In this document: piece by piece, positions 48,249 through 60,128 of the stretch | How positions within the stretch are numbered: position 1 is the stretch's first letter | How the letters are laid out: each line of letters begins with the position of its first letter | NCBI GenBank assembly: GCA_032717465.1 | Contig: CM064655.1 | Span: 15,736,902 to 15,800,901, forward strand | Origin: Coenobita brevimanus | Lineage: Eukaryota; Arthropoda; Malacostraca; Decapoda; Coenobitidae | Reading direction: 5' to 3' | Length of the DNA: 64,000 nt | Notes under the pieces: generated by a model | What the model was told of the DNA's origin: nothing | The model's input: only the letters and a program-made list of their open reading frames with translations | Databases searched by the model: none | Made by a program: the position numbers and the translations under genes

Positions 48249-48775
48249 TGTTGTGCTAGGCGTTTTTGGGTTGGCTTCCCGTCCTAAGAACGCCTAGAGG
48301 GTAGCTGGGTTCCTTTTCTGGACCGGAGCTTAGACACAGTATGAGAGGAACAGAGCATAAAAACACAGGGCAACAACCTTACACATATATTGACAAATTC
48401 TTTGCTATGGAACAGGAAGACAGTTTACACAATATGCTAAACAAAATTAATACATAAGCTGGCAGGTGGGTTTTGAGTATCACACAGGCTACTAGGTAGA
48501 CAGGAGTCTAAGTCTGAGTCGGGAGGCAATACACAACTTGTACAGTCCCTGCACAGGAGGCTCGTTTCCAGTGGGAAGGCAAAATATAGGTTTTACTAGT
48601 TCAGGGATATTTACTCTGACACTGACTCCGGTTCCTGTTTCACAATGGTTATATGCTTGATGTCACTGATCTCTGTTTCTTGATTCACACAGGGTGGATG
48701 TACACTGACACAGAGTTGTAATAATGACACTGAGTTTTTGCCTCTCGCCTTACACAGAATGGATATAGACTGTCT
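48249..48775 (-). mobile_element. Inverted LTR fragment of the same superfamily
   Basis: Begins TGTTGTGCTAGGCGTTTTT and continues with CTGGACCGGAGCTTAG and GGAACAGAGCATAAAAAC, the reverse complement of the final 150 bp of the 2.2-kb LTR (compare 51190-51358). Orientation is therefore opposite to the LTR element at 49127. Confidence 0.65.
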
Positions 48776-48799
48776 CAGGTGTTTTTCCTCACTTTTGCC

Positions 48800-49126
48800 G
48801 CGACTCTTGCAATTTCCAATGATGCTCGTCAGCGGAGACGTGAAAGTGCGGCCCTATTCTTCACCAACATACGTGGCCTTAGCACAAATTTAAACTCACT
48901 TCACTTTTTCCTTCAATCTATATCCCCTCTGGCCCTTTTCCTCACAGTCACCCTCTACTGATATATCCCCATTTTGTTTTCCCGGTTCCCATCTCCTCAC
49001 AAACTTCCGTAACAAGGGCGGCACCTGTTGTTGTATCAAATCCCAATATGCAGTTGACACAATTATAAACATCACTTCATCCAGTTTTGATTACTCATTG
49101 TATAAACTAAATTGTCAAAATATTAC
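48800..49126 (+). mobile_element. Jockey/I-like LINE, endonuclease N-terminal part (left fragment)
   Basis: Encodes AALFFTNIRGLSTNLNSLHFFLQ, the start of an APE endonuclease (N-I-R-G-L/S-L), then, after a stop or shift, NKGGTCCCIKSQYAV and YKLNCQNIT. The frame is cut at QNIT by the LTR element and resumes at 58741 with KYICVVYRSS. 5' truncation is at about 48780-48800. Confidence 0.8.
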
Positions 49127-51358
49127 TAATATGCACGCCTCCGCCGCCAGACCCCCCACCCCGCTACGAAGCCACAGCCCCATCCCCATCACAGGAGGAC
49201 ACCACGGCGGGGCAGGTGAGTGCAGGACTGGCCCAGAGCAAGACGGGCGCTGGGGCACCCCTACCTTGTGTCCCTCTTCTCCTCAACTGACCCAACTGCG
49301 ACGTCACAGGAATGCGACACTACTTCTCAGCCGGAGCAGCCCTCACCAGGGTCGGGGTGGGACTGCTCCAGATATAGTCCCAGGCAACGCCGCGGTAATG
49401 GCCACTGTACATACCGGGGAGGGAACGGCCACTGTATGTCCCTCAGTTGCTTCCCCCTGCAGCCCCGCGGTAACGGCCACTGTACGTACCGGGGAAGGAA
49501 TGGCCACTGTACGTCCTTCTGCTGCAGCCACATCTGGAGACCGCTTTGGTGTGCTAGCTATTGAGCACACACTGACAGGCAAAGGCAGGAGGAGTGGAAC
49601 CACGACAACGGCCACTGTATGCGTCGGGGAGGGAACGGCCACTGTATGTCCCTCGTCCACCTCCTCCTCCTAAGGGAGTAGCCCTGTGGTAACGGCCACT
49701 GTACGTACCGGGGAGGGAATGGCCACTGTACGTCCCTCAGCTACTTCTCGTTGGGCAGGCAGACCCGCAGCAACGGCCACTGTACGTGCCGGGGAGGGAA
49801 CGGCCACTGTACGTCCCTCATCTGCCTCTTCCTCCTTCGGGAGCAGCACCGCGGAAACGGCCACTGTACGTACATGGGAAGGAACGGCCACTGTACGTCC
49901 TTCTGCTGCTGCCCTTAGAGACTGGAACCACAACAACGGGCACTGTACATGTTGGGGAAGGGACGGCCACTGTACGTCCTTCATCTGCAATCTCGAGGGT
50001 TCTCCCGGAGGGGAAGGCCCCTTGCACAGCCAGCTCACTACCTCTCAGCTGCGTGGGACGTCCTTCTCTCTCTCTTTCCAGGTGTGGTTCCCCGGAGGTG
50101 CTGCCGTTCAAGGAGTGGTGGGGAGGTCCTGTCCCCAGAGGCCGGGTTCCTGCCCAACAGCCTGTCCCTGGACAACGATGGCCCCTGACGGACACCCCGC
50201 AGGAGAGGTGCTGCAGCCAGCCCCTGACGGCGCCCCACCCTGTAGGCAACTGCAGCACCAGGCTTCCCAGGGCCAGCCTGCGGCCCCCCAAGGCGCGACC
50301 ACTCAGGCCCCACTTCCCGTCAGCCCTCCGCCCAGAGTAAGAAGCGGCAGGCCTGACTCCTGACGCTGTTCGGCCCCAGTCCTGAGGGCCACTTACCAGG
50401 TCAAGGCCCCCAGAGGGAAGGGCCTCCCTGCACCCCAGACCGGACACGCGCCTGGGCGGTGACGCCCCTGAGAGCTATGCCATGCCCCCTACAGAAGAGC
50501 TCTCCCGAGGGGCCCCCTCCCACTCCCGGGCGCCACCTCTGTTAACCCCAGGCATAAGCAATCCAGTGACGACACCTTCCACCTCCAGAGTCGTGTCAAA
50601 GACTTAGTGAAAGTGACAGTTGGTGAATGTAAGACAGAAACAATACACCAAAATGTGTGACGGTCAGTGAATATGAACAGTGAGCCAGAAACAATACACT
50701 AGAAAGTAATGGTCAGTGAATGTGAACAGTGAGACAGAAGTAATATACCAAGATTTCGATCCCATCTTACCCAAGGTACAGTGTTTATACCTAAGCCTTT
50801 CGGAACCAGGGAAATGTATTAGTAGCGGCCCGAAACTAACCAAGAAGAGTCCATAAAGACAGAACGTGTGAACAGTGTCACCGAGGCTAAGTGACATTCC
50901 CTCGCGCCGTGACTCAGGTACATACACTGTGCCCATGTGATATGTATGGTAGTACTGATTAACCTTGCGCTTCACTCCATCCATATGTAGCGTATCCTGA
51001 CGTGTGTATTAAATGACAATTGTGCATTAACTCTAACACCTATATTGTGCTCTTGTGACCTGTCATGTATATGTGTATTGAAGAAGTTGTAGACCCCGAC
51101 ATCAATACGTTACTTATGGACACATTGTATCAAAAGCAGTAACTCTGTCACTTTGCCTCTTCCATAATCAGTATATCTTTGTTTATGTATTGTAAGGAGT
51201 TTGGATTAAGACAATAGATGTGTTAAGGTATACTGCCGAGTTTTTATGCCCTGTTCCTTTGTGAGTGTTCTACTTCCGGTCTAGAAAGAGGACCCCACTC
51301 AGTCGCTGGTGTGGTGTCTTTAGGACGAGAGGTCGGACTAAAAACACCCAACATAACA
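49127..51358 (+). mobile_element. 5' LTR of a nested LTR element (2.2 kb)
   Basis: Runs from TAATATGCACGCCTCC to CCCAACATAACA and is matched by the second copy at 53027-58740. The ends form a short imperfect inverted repeat (TAATATGC / TGTTATGC). Flanked on the outside by ATTAC (49122-49126), repeated at 58741-58745. Contains a 14-unit GGCCACTGTACGT array, a GC-rich middle and an AT-rich 3' third. Open frames in the array are composition artefacts. Confidence 0.88.
49395..49985 (+). repeat. GGCCACTGTACGT array in the 5' LTR
   Basis: About 14 copies of AACGGCCACTGTACGT, mostly in pairs 28 bp apart joined by ACCGGGGAGGGA-type spacers, with pairs separated by 45-110 bp. All three plus frames stay open over long parts, giving repeats such as TATVRTGEG. 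Confidence 0.92.
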
Positions 51359-51380
51359 CTGGTGGCAAGCGGTGGTTCTG
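51359..51380 (+). other. Putative primer-binding site
   Basis: CTGGTGGCAAGCGGTGG follows the LTR end directly; TGG-initiated sequence at this place is typical for a tRNA 3'-end complement. The tRNA is not identified. Confidence 0.45.
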
Positions 51381-51424
51381 GATCCGATTAGAACACGGAG
51401 GAACAAAAAGGGAAATCTTGCACA

Positions 51425-52200
51425 ATGGCAGCCAAACCTCACATCCAATTGCCAAAGTTCAACCCTGAACAATACGACATCGATTTATACTTGGATATAG
51501 TTAAACCCTTATTAGACATAGGGTTTGACAACGACAGGGAGAAAATTGCCGTCACACTACCTAATCTGGGCAAAACTGTGGCAACTATAGCCACAAAAAT
51601 CGTTTCCGATTTAAAATGGGACCAATTCACACATATCGTGAAACAGGAAGTTACGCCATCCCTGGGCACACTGTAGCCTTATCGCAACTAGACTCCATCA
51701 CATACGACGGAAGCTCGTCACCGCTGTATACCCGGAAACAGACGCAAAAACCCGGGAACAGCTTATATTCCACAAACTCCTCAGGATCCCTCCCGGTTTC
51801 ATTAAAGAACATTTTATAATACATGAACCGACAGGAGACCGGGATAAAGAAATCAATTTAATGAGGCGCCTTGTAGCCGTCCACGCCACTCCTCAACGCA
51901 CCGACGAAATCAATCAATTCCCCACGAATCTCATCGCCATCAACCAGTGGGAATTTTCTCCTTGCTGCCACGAATGCCCAATCCAAGATATCCGTGAGCA
52001 GCTAAAAGCTGCCCGACGCAGCAAAACAACACAAGGGCGCCTACAAGCCTCCCAACCATACGCCGATTGCCCCGAGCCACAGGGAAAGAAAATACCAAGA
52101 AGGCACAGAAGGCGCCCCCCGACTGCCCCCGCATCCCACTGTAATGAGGGGGGCCACCTCACATCTCCCCCAGTCTACGACAGGGGGAAATGTCATGATT
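51425..52200 (+). pseudogene. Gag-like gene of the LTR element, frameshifted
   Basis: ATG opens MAAKPHIQLPKFNPEQYDID and a capsid-like helical region (LYLDIVKPLLDIGFDNDREK, LPNLGKTVATIATKIVSDLK) to a stop at 51674-51676. A shift near 51665-51705 leads to a second frame with LVTAVYPETDAKTREQLIFHKLL and FIIHEPTGDRDKEIN, then CCHECPIQDIREQLKAARR. An incomplete zinc-knuckle-like HCNEGGH...C follows near 52140-52195. Typical of an LTR-retrotransposon Gag, but I cannot assign the clade. No protease, RT or integrase follows. Confidence 0.6.
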
Positions 52201-53026
52201 CCTATTCCTCTCCTCTCACTATCCCTTCTGTTTTACCTTCCCCTATTCCTAACTTTCCCACCTCATACACCACTTTCTCCACTAATATCGCCTCCCCCCT
52301 TCCTATCCCCCCTCAACACAAAGCCTGCCTTCCCCTTCACAGGCCTCCTAGAACGCTTACCTCATCTTTCCCTAACCTACTTCCTAAAACCACCACCTCC
52401 TGTCTACTGCCTTCCACCTACCACCCCGCACCACCCACCACCATCACTTCACCACCACTCGCCATTCCCGCCAACACGGTCAACTCATTCGCCTTCCTTA
52501 TCCCACCCTCCTCCTCCTCCTCACCCTTATCCACCTCTCTTTCTTCGCTCACCTCCCTCAACCCACCCTCAACCTCACCTTCCCCACGGACCCCCTCCCC
52601 AACTTCACCCTCAGCTGACACCCAGCCAGCCTCCTCCGATCCCAGAACATCACTATCCTCTCCGCCCGACACACCTCACTCTGCCACCTCACCTTCATCC
52701 CCTCCTCCACCCCACAACTCTCCGCCACCAACCCACACCCCCAATAACTCACCACCACCAGAGATGAGACTTCAACGTGTCGTCTGGCATCCTCTACACG
52801 GACCTCGACAGAGAGTACGAGGGACACACCAGCTCCTCCGCAACCTCCACCACACCACACGCACTTCCACACTCCACCTCACACTCAACCCACACCAAGA
52901 ACCCAACCACATTACACACCACTGGACCGCCCTCCTCCAACACATCACGCCTACCCACCAGACCTCCACTACAAGTACATACCACCTCCAGTCATGGGGC
53001 CGTGACTTCTTTACCACGGACAGTGG
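52201..53026 (+). other. Pol-less interior of the LTR element, Pro/Ser/Thr-rich
   Basis: C-rich sequence with a continuous plus frame of Ser, Pro and Thr (SSSSPLSTSLSSLTSLNPPS type) up to the second LTR. No pol motifs (DTG, YVDD, HHCC) in any frame, so the element is non-autonomous. No obvious purine tract precedes the 3' LTR (GACAGTGG at 53019-53026). Confidence 0.6.
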
Positions 53027-53289
53027 TAATATGCGCGCCTCCGCCGCCGGACCCCCCACCCCGCTACAGAGCCACAGCCCCAGCCTACCCCAGGAGGATA
53101 TCATGGCGGGGCAGGTGAGTACGGGACTGGCCCAGAGCAAGGCGGTCACCGGGGCGCCCCTACCTTGTGTTCCTCTTCTCAACCGACCCAACTGCAATGT
53201 TGCAGGAACGTGACACTACTTCTCAGCCGGAGCAGCCCTCACCAGGACTGGGGTGAGACTGCTCCAGATACAGTCCTAGGCAACGCCAC

Positions 53290-53835
53290 GGTAATGGCCA
53301 CTGTACGTACCAGGGAGGGAACGGCCACTGTACATCCCTCAGTTGCTTCCTCCTGAAGCCCCACGGTAACAGCCACTGTGCGTCCTTCTGCTGCAGCCAC
53401 ATCTGGAGACCGCCTCAGTGTGCTAGCTATTGAGCGCACACCGACAAGCAAAGGCGGGAGGAGTGGAACCACGATGACAGCCACTGTATGCGTTGGGGAG
53501 GGAATGGCCACTGTCCGTCCCTCATCCACCTCCTCCTCCTACGGAAGTAGCCCCGCGGTAACGGCCACTGTACGTACCAGGGAGGGAAAGGCCACTGTAC
53601 ATCCCTCAGCTATTTCTCGTTGGGCAGGCAGACCCATGGCAACGGCCACTGTACGTGCCAGGGAGGGAACGGCCACTGTACATTCCTCATCTGCCTCTTC
53701 CTCCTTCGGAAGCAGTGCCGTGGGAACAGCCACTGTACGTACCAGGGAAGGAACGGCCACTGTACGTCCTTCTGCTGCTGCCCTTAGAGACTGTGGACAC
53801 TGTACGTGTTGGAGAAGGGATGGCTACTGTACCCC
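53290..53835 (+). repeat. GGCCACTGTACGT array in the 3' LTR
   Basis: About 13 copies with the same paired layout as in the 5' LTR; several have lost the CpG (AACAGCCACTG). One internal block present in the 5' LTR is missing near 53350-53375. Confidence 0.9.
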
Positions 53836-55076
53836 CTTCATCTGCAGTCTCAAGGGTTCTCCCGGAGGGGAAGTCCCCTTGCGTGGCCGGCTCACTACCT
53901 CTCGGCTGCATGGGATGCCCTTCTCTCTCTCTCCCTCCAAGTGTGGTTCCCCAGAGGTGCTGCCGTTCCAGGAGTGGTGACGAGGTCCTGTCCCCGAAGG
54001 CCAGGATCCTGCCCTACGGCCTGTCCCTGGATGACGCCAGCCCCTGACAGACTCCCCGCAGGAAAGGTGCCGCAGCCAGCCCCTGACGGCGCCCCACCAT
54101 GTAGGCGACCGCAGCACCAGGCCTCCAGGGCCAGCCTGCGGCCCCCAAGGCGGGACCGCTCAGGCCGTGCTTCCCATCAGCACTCTGCCCGGAGTAACAA
54201 GCAGCGGGCCTGACTCCTGACGCTGTTGGGCCCAGGTCCCGAGGGCCAATTACCAGGTCGAGGCCCCCAGATGGAAGGGCCTCCCTGCACCCCGAGCTGG
54301 ACACGGGCCCGGGCGGTGATGCCCCTGAGAGCTGTGCCGTGCCCCCTACAGGAGAGCTCTCCCGAGGGGCCCTCTCCCACTCCCGGGGGCCACCTCTGTT
54401 AACCCCAGGCATAAGCAATCCAGTGATGACACCTTCCACCTCCAGAGTCGTGTCAAAGACTTAGTGAGTGTGACAGTTGGTGAATGTGAACAGTAAGACA
54501 GAAACAATACACCAAAAAGTGACGGTCAGTGAATATGAACAGTGAGCCAGAAACAATACACTAGAAGGTAATGGTCAGTGAATGTGAACAGTGAGACAGA
54601 AGTAATATACCAAGATTTTGATCCCAACTTACTCAAGGTACTGTGTTTATACCTAAGCCCTTCGGAACCAGGGAAATGTGTTAGTAGCGGCCCGAGACTA
54701 ACCAAGAAGAGTCCATAAAGAGAACGTGTGAACAGTGTCGCCGTGGCTAAGTGACATTCCCTCACGCCATGACTCAGGTACAGACACTGCGCCCATGTGA
54801 TATGTATGCTAGTACTAATTAACCTGGCACTTCTGTCACTGGGTTTTGTGAATTTAAAAATTAAATAAAGGTTATATGTTTTGCTTGAAAATAGGGACAA
54901 AGAATGAACTTGTGAAATCAAGCAGTAAGTTTTACTTTATGCCGGCTTACTTCGCCGATTCTCTAAGGATGAGAATTTATAAACTTTCTCAACAGTACAC
55001 AGCAGAGACTAATTACTCACGAGTGCTGTTTGTAGTACTGTTAGCCTCTCGAGAAAGTGACTCCACCCCTGACAAT

Positions 55077-57552
55077 CAATCTATCTATCTATTGCCAGAC
55101 GCCTCAATCCCGTTTGGGGTGGCCACAAACAAATCGCCTCCAAGTCGCCCTGTCCCCCGCCATTTCACTCCCCTGCTCCCAACTCACACCCCCCTCTCTC
55201 ATATACCTCTCCACCCCATCCCTCCATCTCATCCTCGGCCTCCCCCTCCCTCTTCCCCCCTCCACCTCACTCACATACACTCTCTTCGTCAGTCTTTCAC
55301 CCTCCATCCTCTCCACATGGCCAAACCACCTCAGTGTGTTCCTCATAATGCTTCCTATCACATCCACATCAACACCACAACGCTTCTTTATATCCTCATT
55401 CGTCAGCCTGTCTCTCCATGTGACTCCACAGGCTCCTCTTAAATAACTCATTTCCACTGCTCTCACTCTTGACTTGTGTCCTTCCAACAACGTCCAAGCT
55501 TCACTTCCGTACGTTAGAGTTGGTATCACAATACTGTCATGTAGTAACTTTTTCACTTCCATGCTCACTTCCCTGTTTCTTATCACTGCTTTCAAGGAAC
55601 CAGCAATCTTTCTTCCCTGCTGTACCCTTTCAAGCACTTCACCCTCCAAACCTCCATCCTTACTCATCACACTACCCAAGTACTTAAAAGTACTCACATT
55701 TTCCAATTCCTCACCATCCAACCTCGTTGTACATTCACTGACTTCACCTCTCTCAAAGACCATCACTTTACTCTTCCCTACATTCACCTTTAGATTCCGT
55801 TTCTTACACACTCTCTCAAACTCATCCACCAAGCCTTGCAGCTCCCCTTCGTCTTCACTCAACAACACAGTATCATCTGCAAACAACGGTACAGGGAGTT
55901 TCCAAACACTATCCTCTCTCACCATGGCCACTCCAACATCCACTACCCCACCTTGTACCTCTTTTATTACCCCATCCATGTACAGATTGAACAACCATGG
56001 AGACATGACACATCCCTGTTTCAACCCAACCTTCAAAGAGAAAAATTCACTTAGTTCACCATCCACATGCACTGCAGCCTTCGCACCATCGTACATACTC
56101 TTCACAGCATTCAACAACTTCCCATCTACTCCATATATTCTTAACACTTTCCACAATCCATGTCTATCCACCCTGTCATATGCTTTCTCCAAATCCATGA
56201 AAGCCGCATACAACTTCTTTCCCTTCTCTAGAAACTTCTCCACTAAAGATCTGAGAATGAATATCTGATCTACACAACCTCTTCCTTCCTAAAGCCTCCC
56301 TGTTCTTCTCCAACTAATTTCTCTGTTCTTTCTCTAACTCTGTCAATAAGTATCCTACCATACACTTTTCCTATTATACTAAGAAGGCAAATGCCCCTAT
56401 GATTACCACACACTTCTTTTTCCCCTTTTCCTTTGTACAAGGGAATAATTATACCTGACTTCCAATCCTCCGGGACTCTACCTTCCTCCCAGGCCAATCT
56501 GCACATCTTCCACATCCATTCTACTACTATCTCTCCCCCATGCTTCAACATTTTACCACACACTCCATCAATTCCTGGGGCTTTCCCTGATTTAACTTTC
56601 TTCATTGCTTCCACAACTTCTATCCTACTGATTTCTTCCTGTCTTCTCACCTCCCTCCTTCTCCCAGCCATTCCCCAGCCACTTATACTTGCATTACTTC
56701 CGTCCTCTACGTTCAACAATTCCTTAAAGTGTTCTCTCCATCTGCTCACTTTTTCTCCCTTCTCCACTAGTAATCTACCATTTTTATCTTTCACTCCCCT
56801 GCTAACTTCACTTCCACCCTGTCTTACTCTTTTCACCTCTTTCCAGAACATTTTCTTACAGTCCCTCCACTTTACACTCAAATTTCTTCCAAATTCCTCA
56901 TCCACTCTCTTCTTACTCTCTCTTACTAATCTTTTCACCTCTCACTTTCTTTCTACATATAACTCTTCCGCCTCTCAACTTCTTCCACGCCCCTATTTCT
57001 CATCCATTCATTGTATGCTTTCTTCTTTTGTGCCACAGCCTGTTTCACCTCTTCAGTCCACCACGCTGTTCCTTGCACCCCCCTCCGTCTTCTCTTCCTT
57101 CCACACACCACATCACATGCTGCACATATTTCTTCTGTAAATATTCTACACACACCTTCCACGTCTCCTATCTGCTCCAATTCATATTTGCCCAATCGTT
57201 CCTCCACTTCTCTCTTATACTCTGCCTTTTTCTCATCCTCTTGTAACCTTTCCACTCTCCTTGCAACTACTCCTTCCTCTCGTCTTTCCCTTCTTCTATT
57301 CCTCCAACTTACTTGAACTTTAATTCTAGCCATCACCAAGTAGTGGTCAGAAAGTCCACTCCCCCAACCTCTATACACTCTTGCATCCATTACACATCTT
57401 CGCATTCTTTCATCCACACACACATAATCAATCATTGCCTTCCTTTCATTCAGTTCACCACCCACCCTTCTCATCACTCGCCATGTATACCTGTGGATCA
57501 TTTTGTGCCTGAAAAGGGTATTGGCTATCACCAACCCTCTCCCAGCACAAAT
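55077..57552 (-). mobile_element. RTE copy, 5'-truncated, minus strand
   Basis: Same family as 22949-26140. Starts near AGTTATTTGTGCTGGGAGAGG and encodes GLVIANTLFRHKMIHRYTWR, SDHYLVMARI, the linker, and RT with PLFADDTVLL to CGHPKRD, ending in (TAGA)n at 55077-55094. It keeps the bases lost in the full-length copy at its two frameshifts, but has its own damage: a 4-bp deletion and a stop near 56940-56970 and a 1-bp loss near 56275 (GFRKEEVV instead of GFRKGRGC). Confidence 0.92.
55104..56243 (-). CDS. RTE reverse transcriptase C-terminal frame
   Basis: 379 codons from MEKFLEKGKKLYAAFMDLEKAYD through LKQGCVMSPWLFNLYMDG and FADDTVLLSEDEGE to RWFGHVERM and CGHPKRD. Continuous frame, catalytic Asp pair present. 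Preceded by the 222-codon N-terminal RT frame at 56270-56938, from which a 1-bp loss separates it. Confidence 0.88.
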   Translation of the reverse strand: MEKFLEKGKKLYAAFMDLEKAYDRVDRHGLWKVLRIYGVDGKLLNAVKSMYDGAKAAVHVDGELSEFFSLKVGLKQGCVMSPWLFNLYMDGVIKEVQGGVVDVGVAMVREDSVWKLPVPLFADDTVLLSEDEGELQGLVDEFERVCKKRNLKVNVGKSKVMVFERGEVSECTTRLDGEELENVSTFKYLGSVMSKDGGLEGEVLERVQQGRKIAGSLKAVIRNREVSMEVKKLLHDSIVIPTLTYGSEAWTLLEGHKSRVRAVEMSYLRGACGVTWRDRLTNEDIKKRCGVDVDVIGSIMRNTLRWFGHVERMEGERLTKRVYVSEVEGGRGRGRPRMRWRDGVERYMREGGVSWEQGSEMAGDRATWRRFVCGHPKRD

Positions 57553-59504
57553 AACTAATGCTAATAATGATAAACAGGTTCTTGCCGGTGCATAAACTCC
57601 TGGTTGGCACAACGGATTTAAGCTTAATACAAAAGGACTGGCCTAAGTACCAGTTATGAATAATGTAAAGCATTTAGGCAAACTAGGAGCAGCAACTAGA
57701 ATGAGCTTAATGTGGAGAAATAAAACACGAGTTTAACTATACATTAAGCTCAAAGGAAAAGAACTGTAAAATTTATTAATTACAATGAAATAAATGTACG
57801 TTAAATAAGTCTCAAAATGAATTCAAAATAATAAGAATACACTCACTCAAAAGCTAAACTTAAACCTAGGAAAAACGAAAAGAAATACTGGTCAGTAGAG
57901 AGGGCTAAGCGGAATGACTAGGCGTCGGTGCGTAGGACGGACACTGCACACACGCTAAACCTCTTGCCGATTCACACTAGGTGGAGATTCAGGAACTTGC
58001 TGTACAACGGCGGCACTGCTCCACGCTGGGCCAACGAACATGCTCTCACGACGCTCTAATCCTGACTAAGTTTGAATTATGGAAGGGGGCGAGGGATGGC
58101 CGTGCTTGCTCCAACGGTCAACAAAAATAAAGTGAGCGATACACACCCACAATAAATCACTCAGCGAAGGTGCTAATGTTGCGCGCAAGGACCATCACTT
58201 ATGAAACAGTGAAAAATGTTCTGAAAACCGTCCCAATCGAGTGAATACGTGGACGATTAAACTGAGCGATACACATTGAGAATTCCACTAAAATTCGCGG
58301 TTTTCACCCTGAACAAAAAGGTACGAACCTACAAATACGCTCGCGCAAGTTCGTGACAGCTTCGCTCCATCCACATGTAACGTATCCTGACGTGTGTATT
58401 AAATGGCAATTGTGCATTAACTCTAACACCTATATTGTGCCCTTGTGACCTGTCATATATGTGTGTATTGAAGAAGTTGTACACTGACCCCATCAATACT
58501 TTACTTATGGACACATTGTATCAATAGTAGTAACTCTGTCACTTTGCCCCTTCCATATTCAGTTTATCTTTATGTATTGTAAGGAGTTTGGATTAAGACA
58601 AAAGATGTGTTAAGGTATACTGCCGAGTTTTTATGCCCTGTTCCTTTGTGAGTGTTCTACTTCCGGTCTAGAAAGACGACCCTGCTCAGTTGCTGGTGTC
58701 TCTAGGACGAGAGGTCGGAGTAAAAACACCCAGCATAACAATTACCAAATATATCTGTGTAGTCTATCGCTCCTCCAATGCTACTTCGGAACCCAGTGTA
58801 TTTGATTCCATATCCACACAGTTGAGTAACCTTAACCTTGCCCTTAGCACCGAAATTACCGTTTTGGGTGATTTTAACTCACATAATGTTGAATGGTTAT
58901 TGCATTCTGCCAGGACTGATGACGCTGGTCTTGAGTGCGAGATGTTTGCAGAATCTTCTAATCTCACTCAGCTGGTAGAGCAACCAACCAGAATACCTGA
59001 TAATCCTGACCATAATGCCCATCTCTTGGATTTATTCTTGACAAATAATCCAGATTAATAAGGATAGAGGTACTGTCACCACTTGGATCCTCTGACCACA
59101 ATCTCATCAAAGCCTCATTAGTTACCCCCCCCCACACACCTCCCCGTTCTGAACCCGTCAGGGTGACCCGATGGCACTTTGATAGGGCAAACTGAGATGG
59201 ATTTAGAAATTATCTTGCTGACATTCCATGGCACTCTTTCTTCTCTAGTGATCCCAATTCTACCGAGTCCCACATTTGGACTTAATACTAGCTGGTATGG
59301 ATTTATTCATATCAAGTCAACAGTTTACTAAAAGATCGAACTCTCCAAAATGGTTTGATGGCAACTGTGCCAGTGCAACAGCCCAAAAGTCATTAGCATA
59401 TAACTCTTACTTAAAATAAAAAACATCTGAATCATTCTCAATTTAAAATTGCTAGAAATCATGCAAAAGATGTAATAAATCTAGCTAAATCAAACTTTCT
59501 TCAA

Positions 59505-60128
59505 ATGCAAGCGTCAAAACTACTTAACAACCCTAGAGAAAATAAAATATTCTGGTCAACTCTTAATTCTTTCAATAATAACTTTAACAAATCATCATCC
59601 ATTCCCCCACTGAAATCTTCAAATGACCCACGTGCGAAAGCAGATATTTTTGCCAGTACATTTGCCAGAAATTCTACCAAAGACTATCCCAGCCAGAACG
59701 TCCCAGTACTAGAACTTGACTCTCCCGAAATTGTTCCACTTAAAATACAGACAAGATACGTAAAATCCATCCTAGACAATTCACCCACCAACAAAGGTCC
59801 AGGTCCAGATGGAATTCCACCAATTGTTTTGAAAAAGTGTTCCCCTGAACTTGCCTCTGTTCTAGCTATATTATTCAGACTATGCATATGTGCTTCTTCA
59901 TTCCCAAATTCATGGAAAGAAGCCAATATCCACCCAATTCCGGAGAAAGGAAGTTCCTCTGACCCCTCTGATTACATACCAATAGCAGTCACATCTTCTC
60001 ATGGTAAGGTATTTGAAACTTTAATTAGTAAGCACATTGTTAAACATCTTGAATCCAACAATTTAATTAGTGATAGACAATATGGTTTTCGCCAAGAAAG
60101 ATCCACCATTGACATACTCATCTCCTAA
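59505..60128 (+). CDS. LINE RT N-terminal region (fragment frame)
   Basis: 207 codons with NPRENKIFWSTLNSF, LDNSPTNKGPGPDGIPPIVL, PNSWKEANIHPIPEKGSSSD and RQYGFRQERSTIDILIS, covering RT motifs 0-2. The frame then breaks inside motif A (the AFDRVRH-like text at 60194-60215). Confidence 0.82.
   Translation: MQASKLLNNPRENKIFWSTLNSFNNNFNKSSSIPPLKSSNDPRAKADIFASTFARNSTKDYPSQNVPVLELDSPEIVPLKIQTRYVKSILDNSPTNKGPGPDGIPPIVLKKCSPELASVLAILFRLCICASSFPNSWKEANIHPIPEKGSSSDPSDYIPIAVTSSHGKVFETLISKHIVKHLESNNLISDRQYGFRQERSTIDILIS

Larger units (their letters stand above)
54834..58358. mobile_element. Probable solo LTR inserted in the 3' LTR, itself carrying an RTE
   Basis: Begins TGTCAC and ends GTGACA (TG...CA rule), flanked by ACTTC (54829-54833) and GCTTC (58359-58363), a 5-bp duplication with one mismatch; the 5' LTR has a single GCTTC there. 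Without the RTE at 55077-57552 it is about 1.05 kb of non-coding sequence, consistent with a solo LTR of another family. Superfamily not assigned. Confidence 0.65.
53027..58740 (+). mobile_element. 3' LTR, split by a later insertion
   Basis: Parts 53027-54833 and 58364-58740 align with the 5' LTR from TAATATGC to GCATAACA. Differences from the 5' LTR are often CpG to TpG/CpA changes. Removing 54834-58363 restores the GCTTCACTCC-type junction of the 5' LTR. Immediately after the end comes ATTAC, then the second half of the LINE. Confidence 0.88.

Noticed and set aside
49098..50447. Overlapping open frames of up to 225 codons on both strands
   Set aside because: GC-rich LTR array with few stops in any frame; repeats of TATVRTGEG and similar text follow the DNA repeat.
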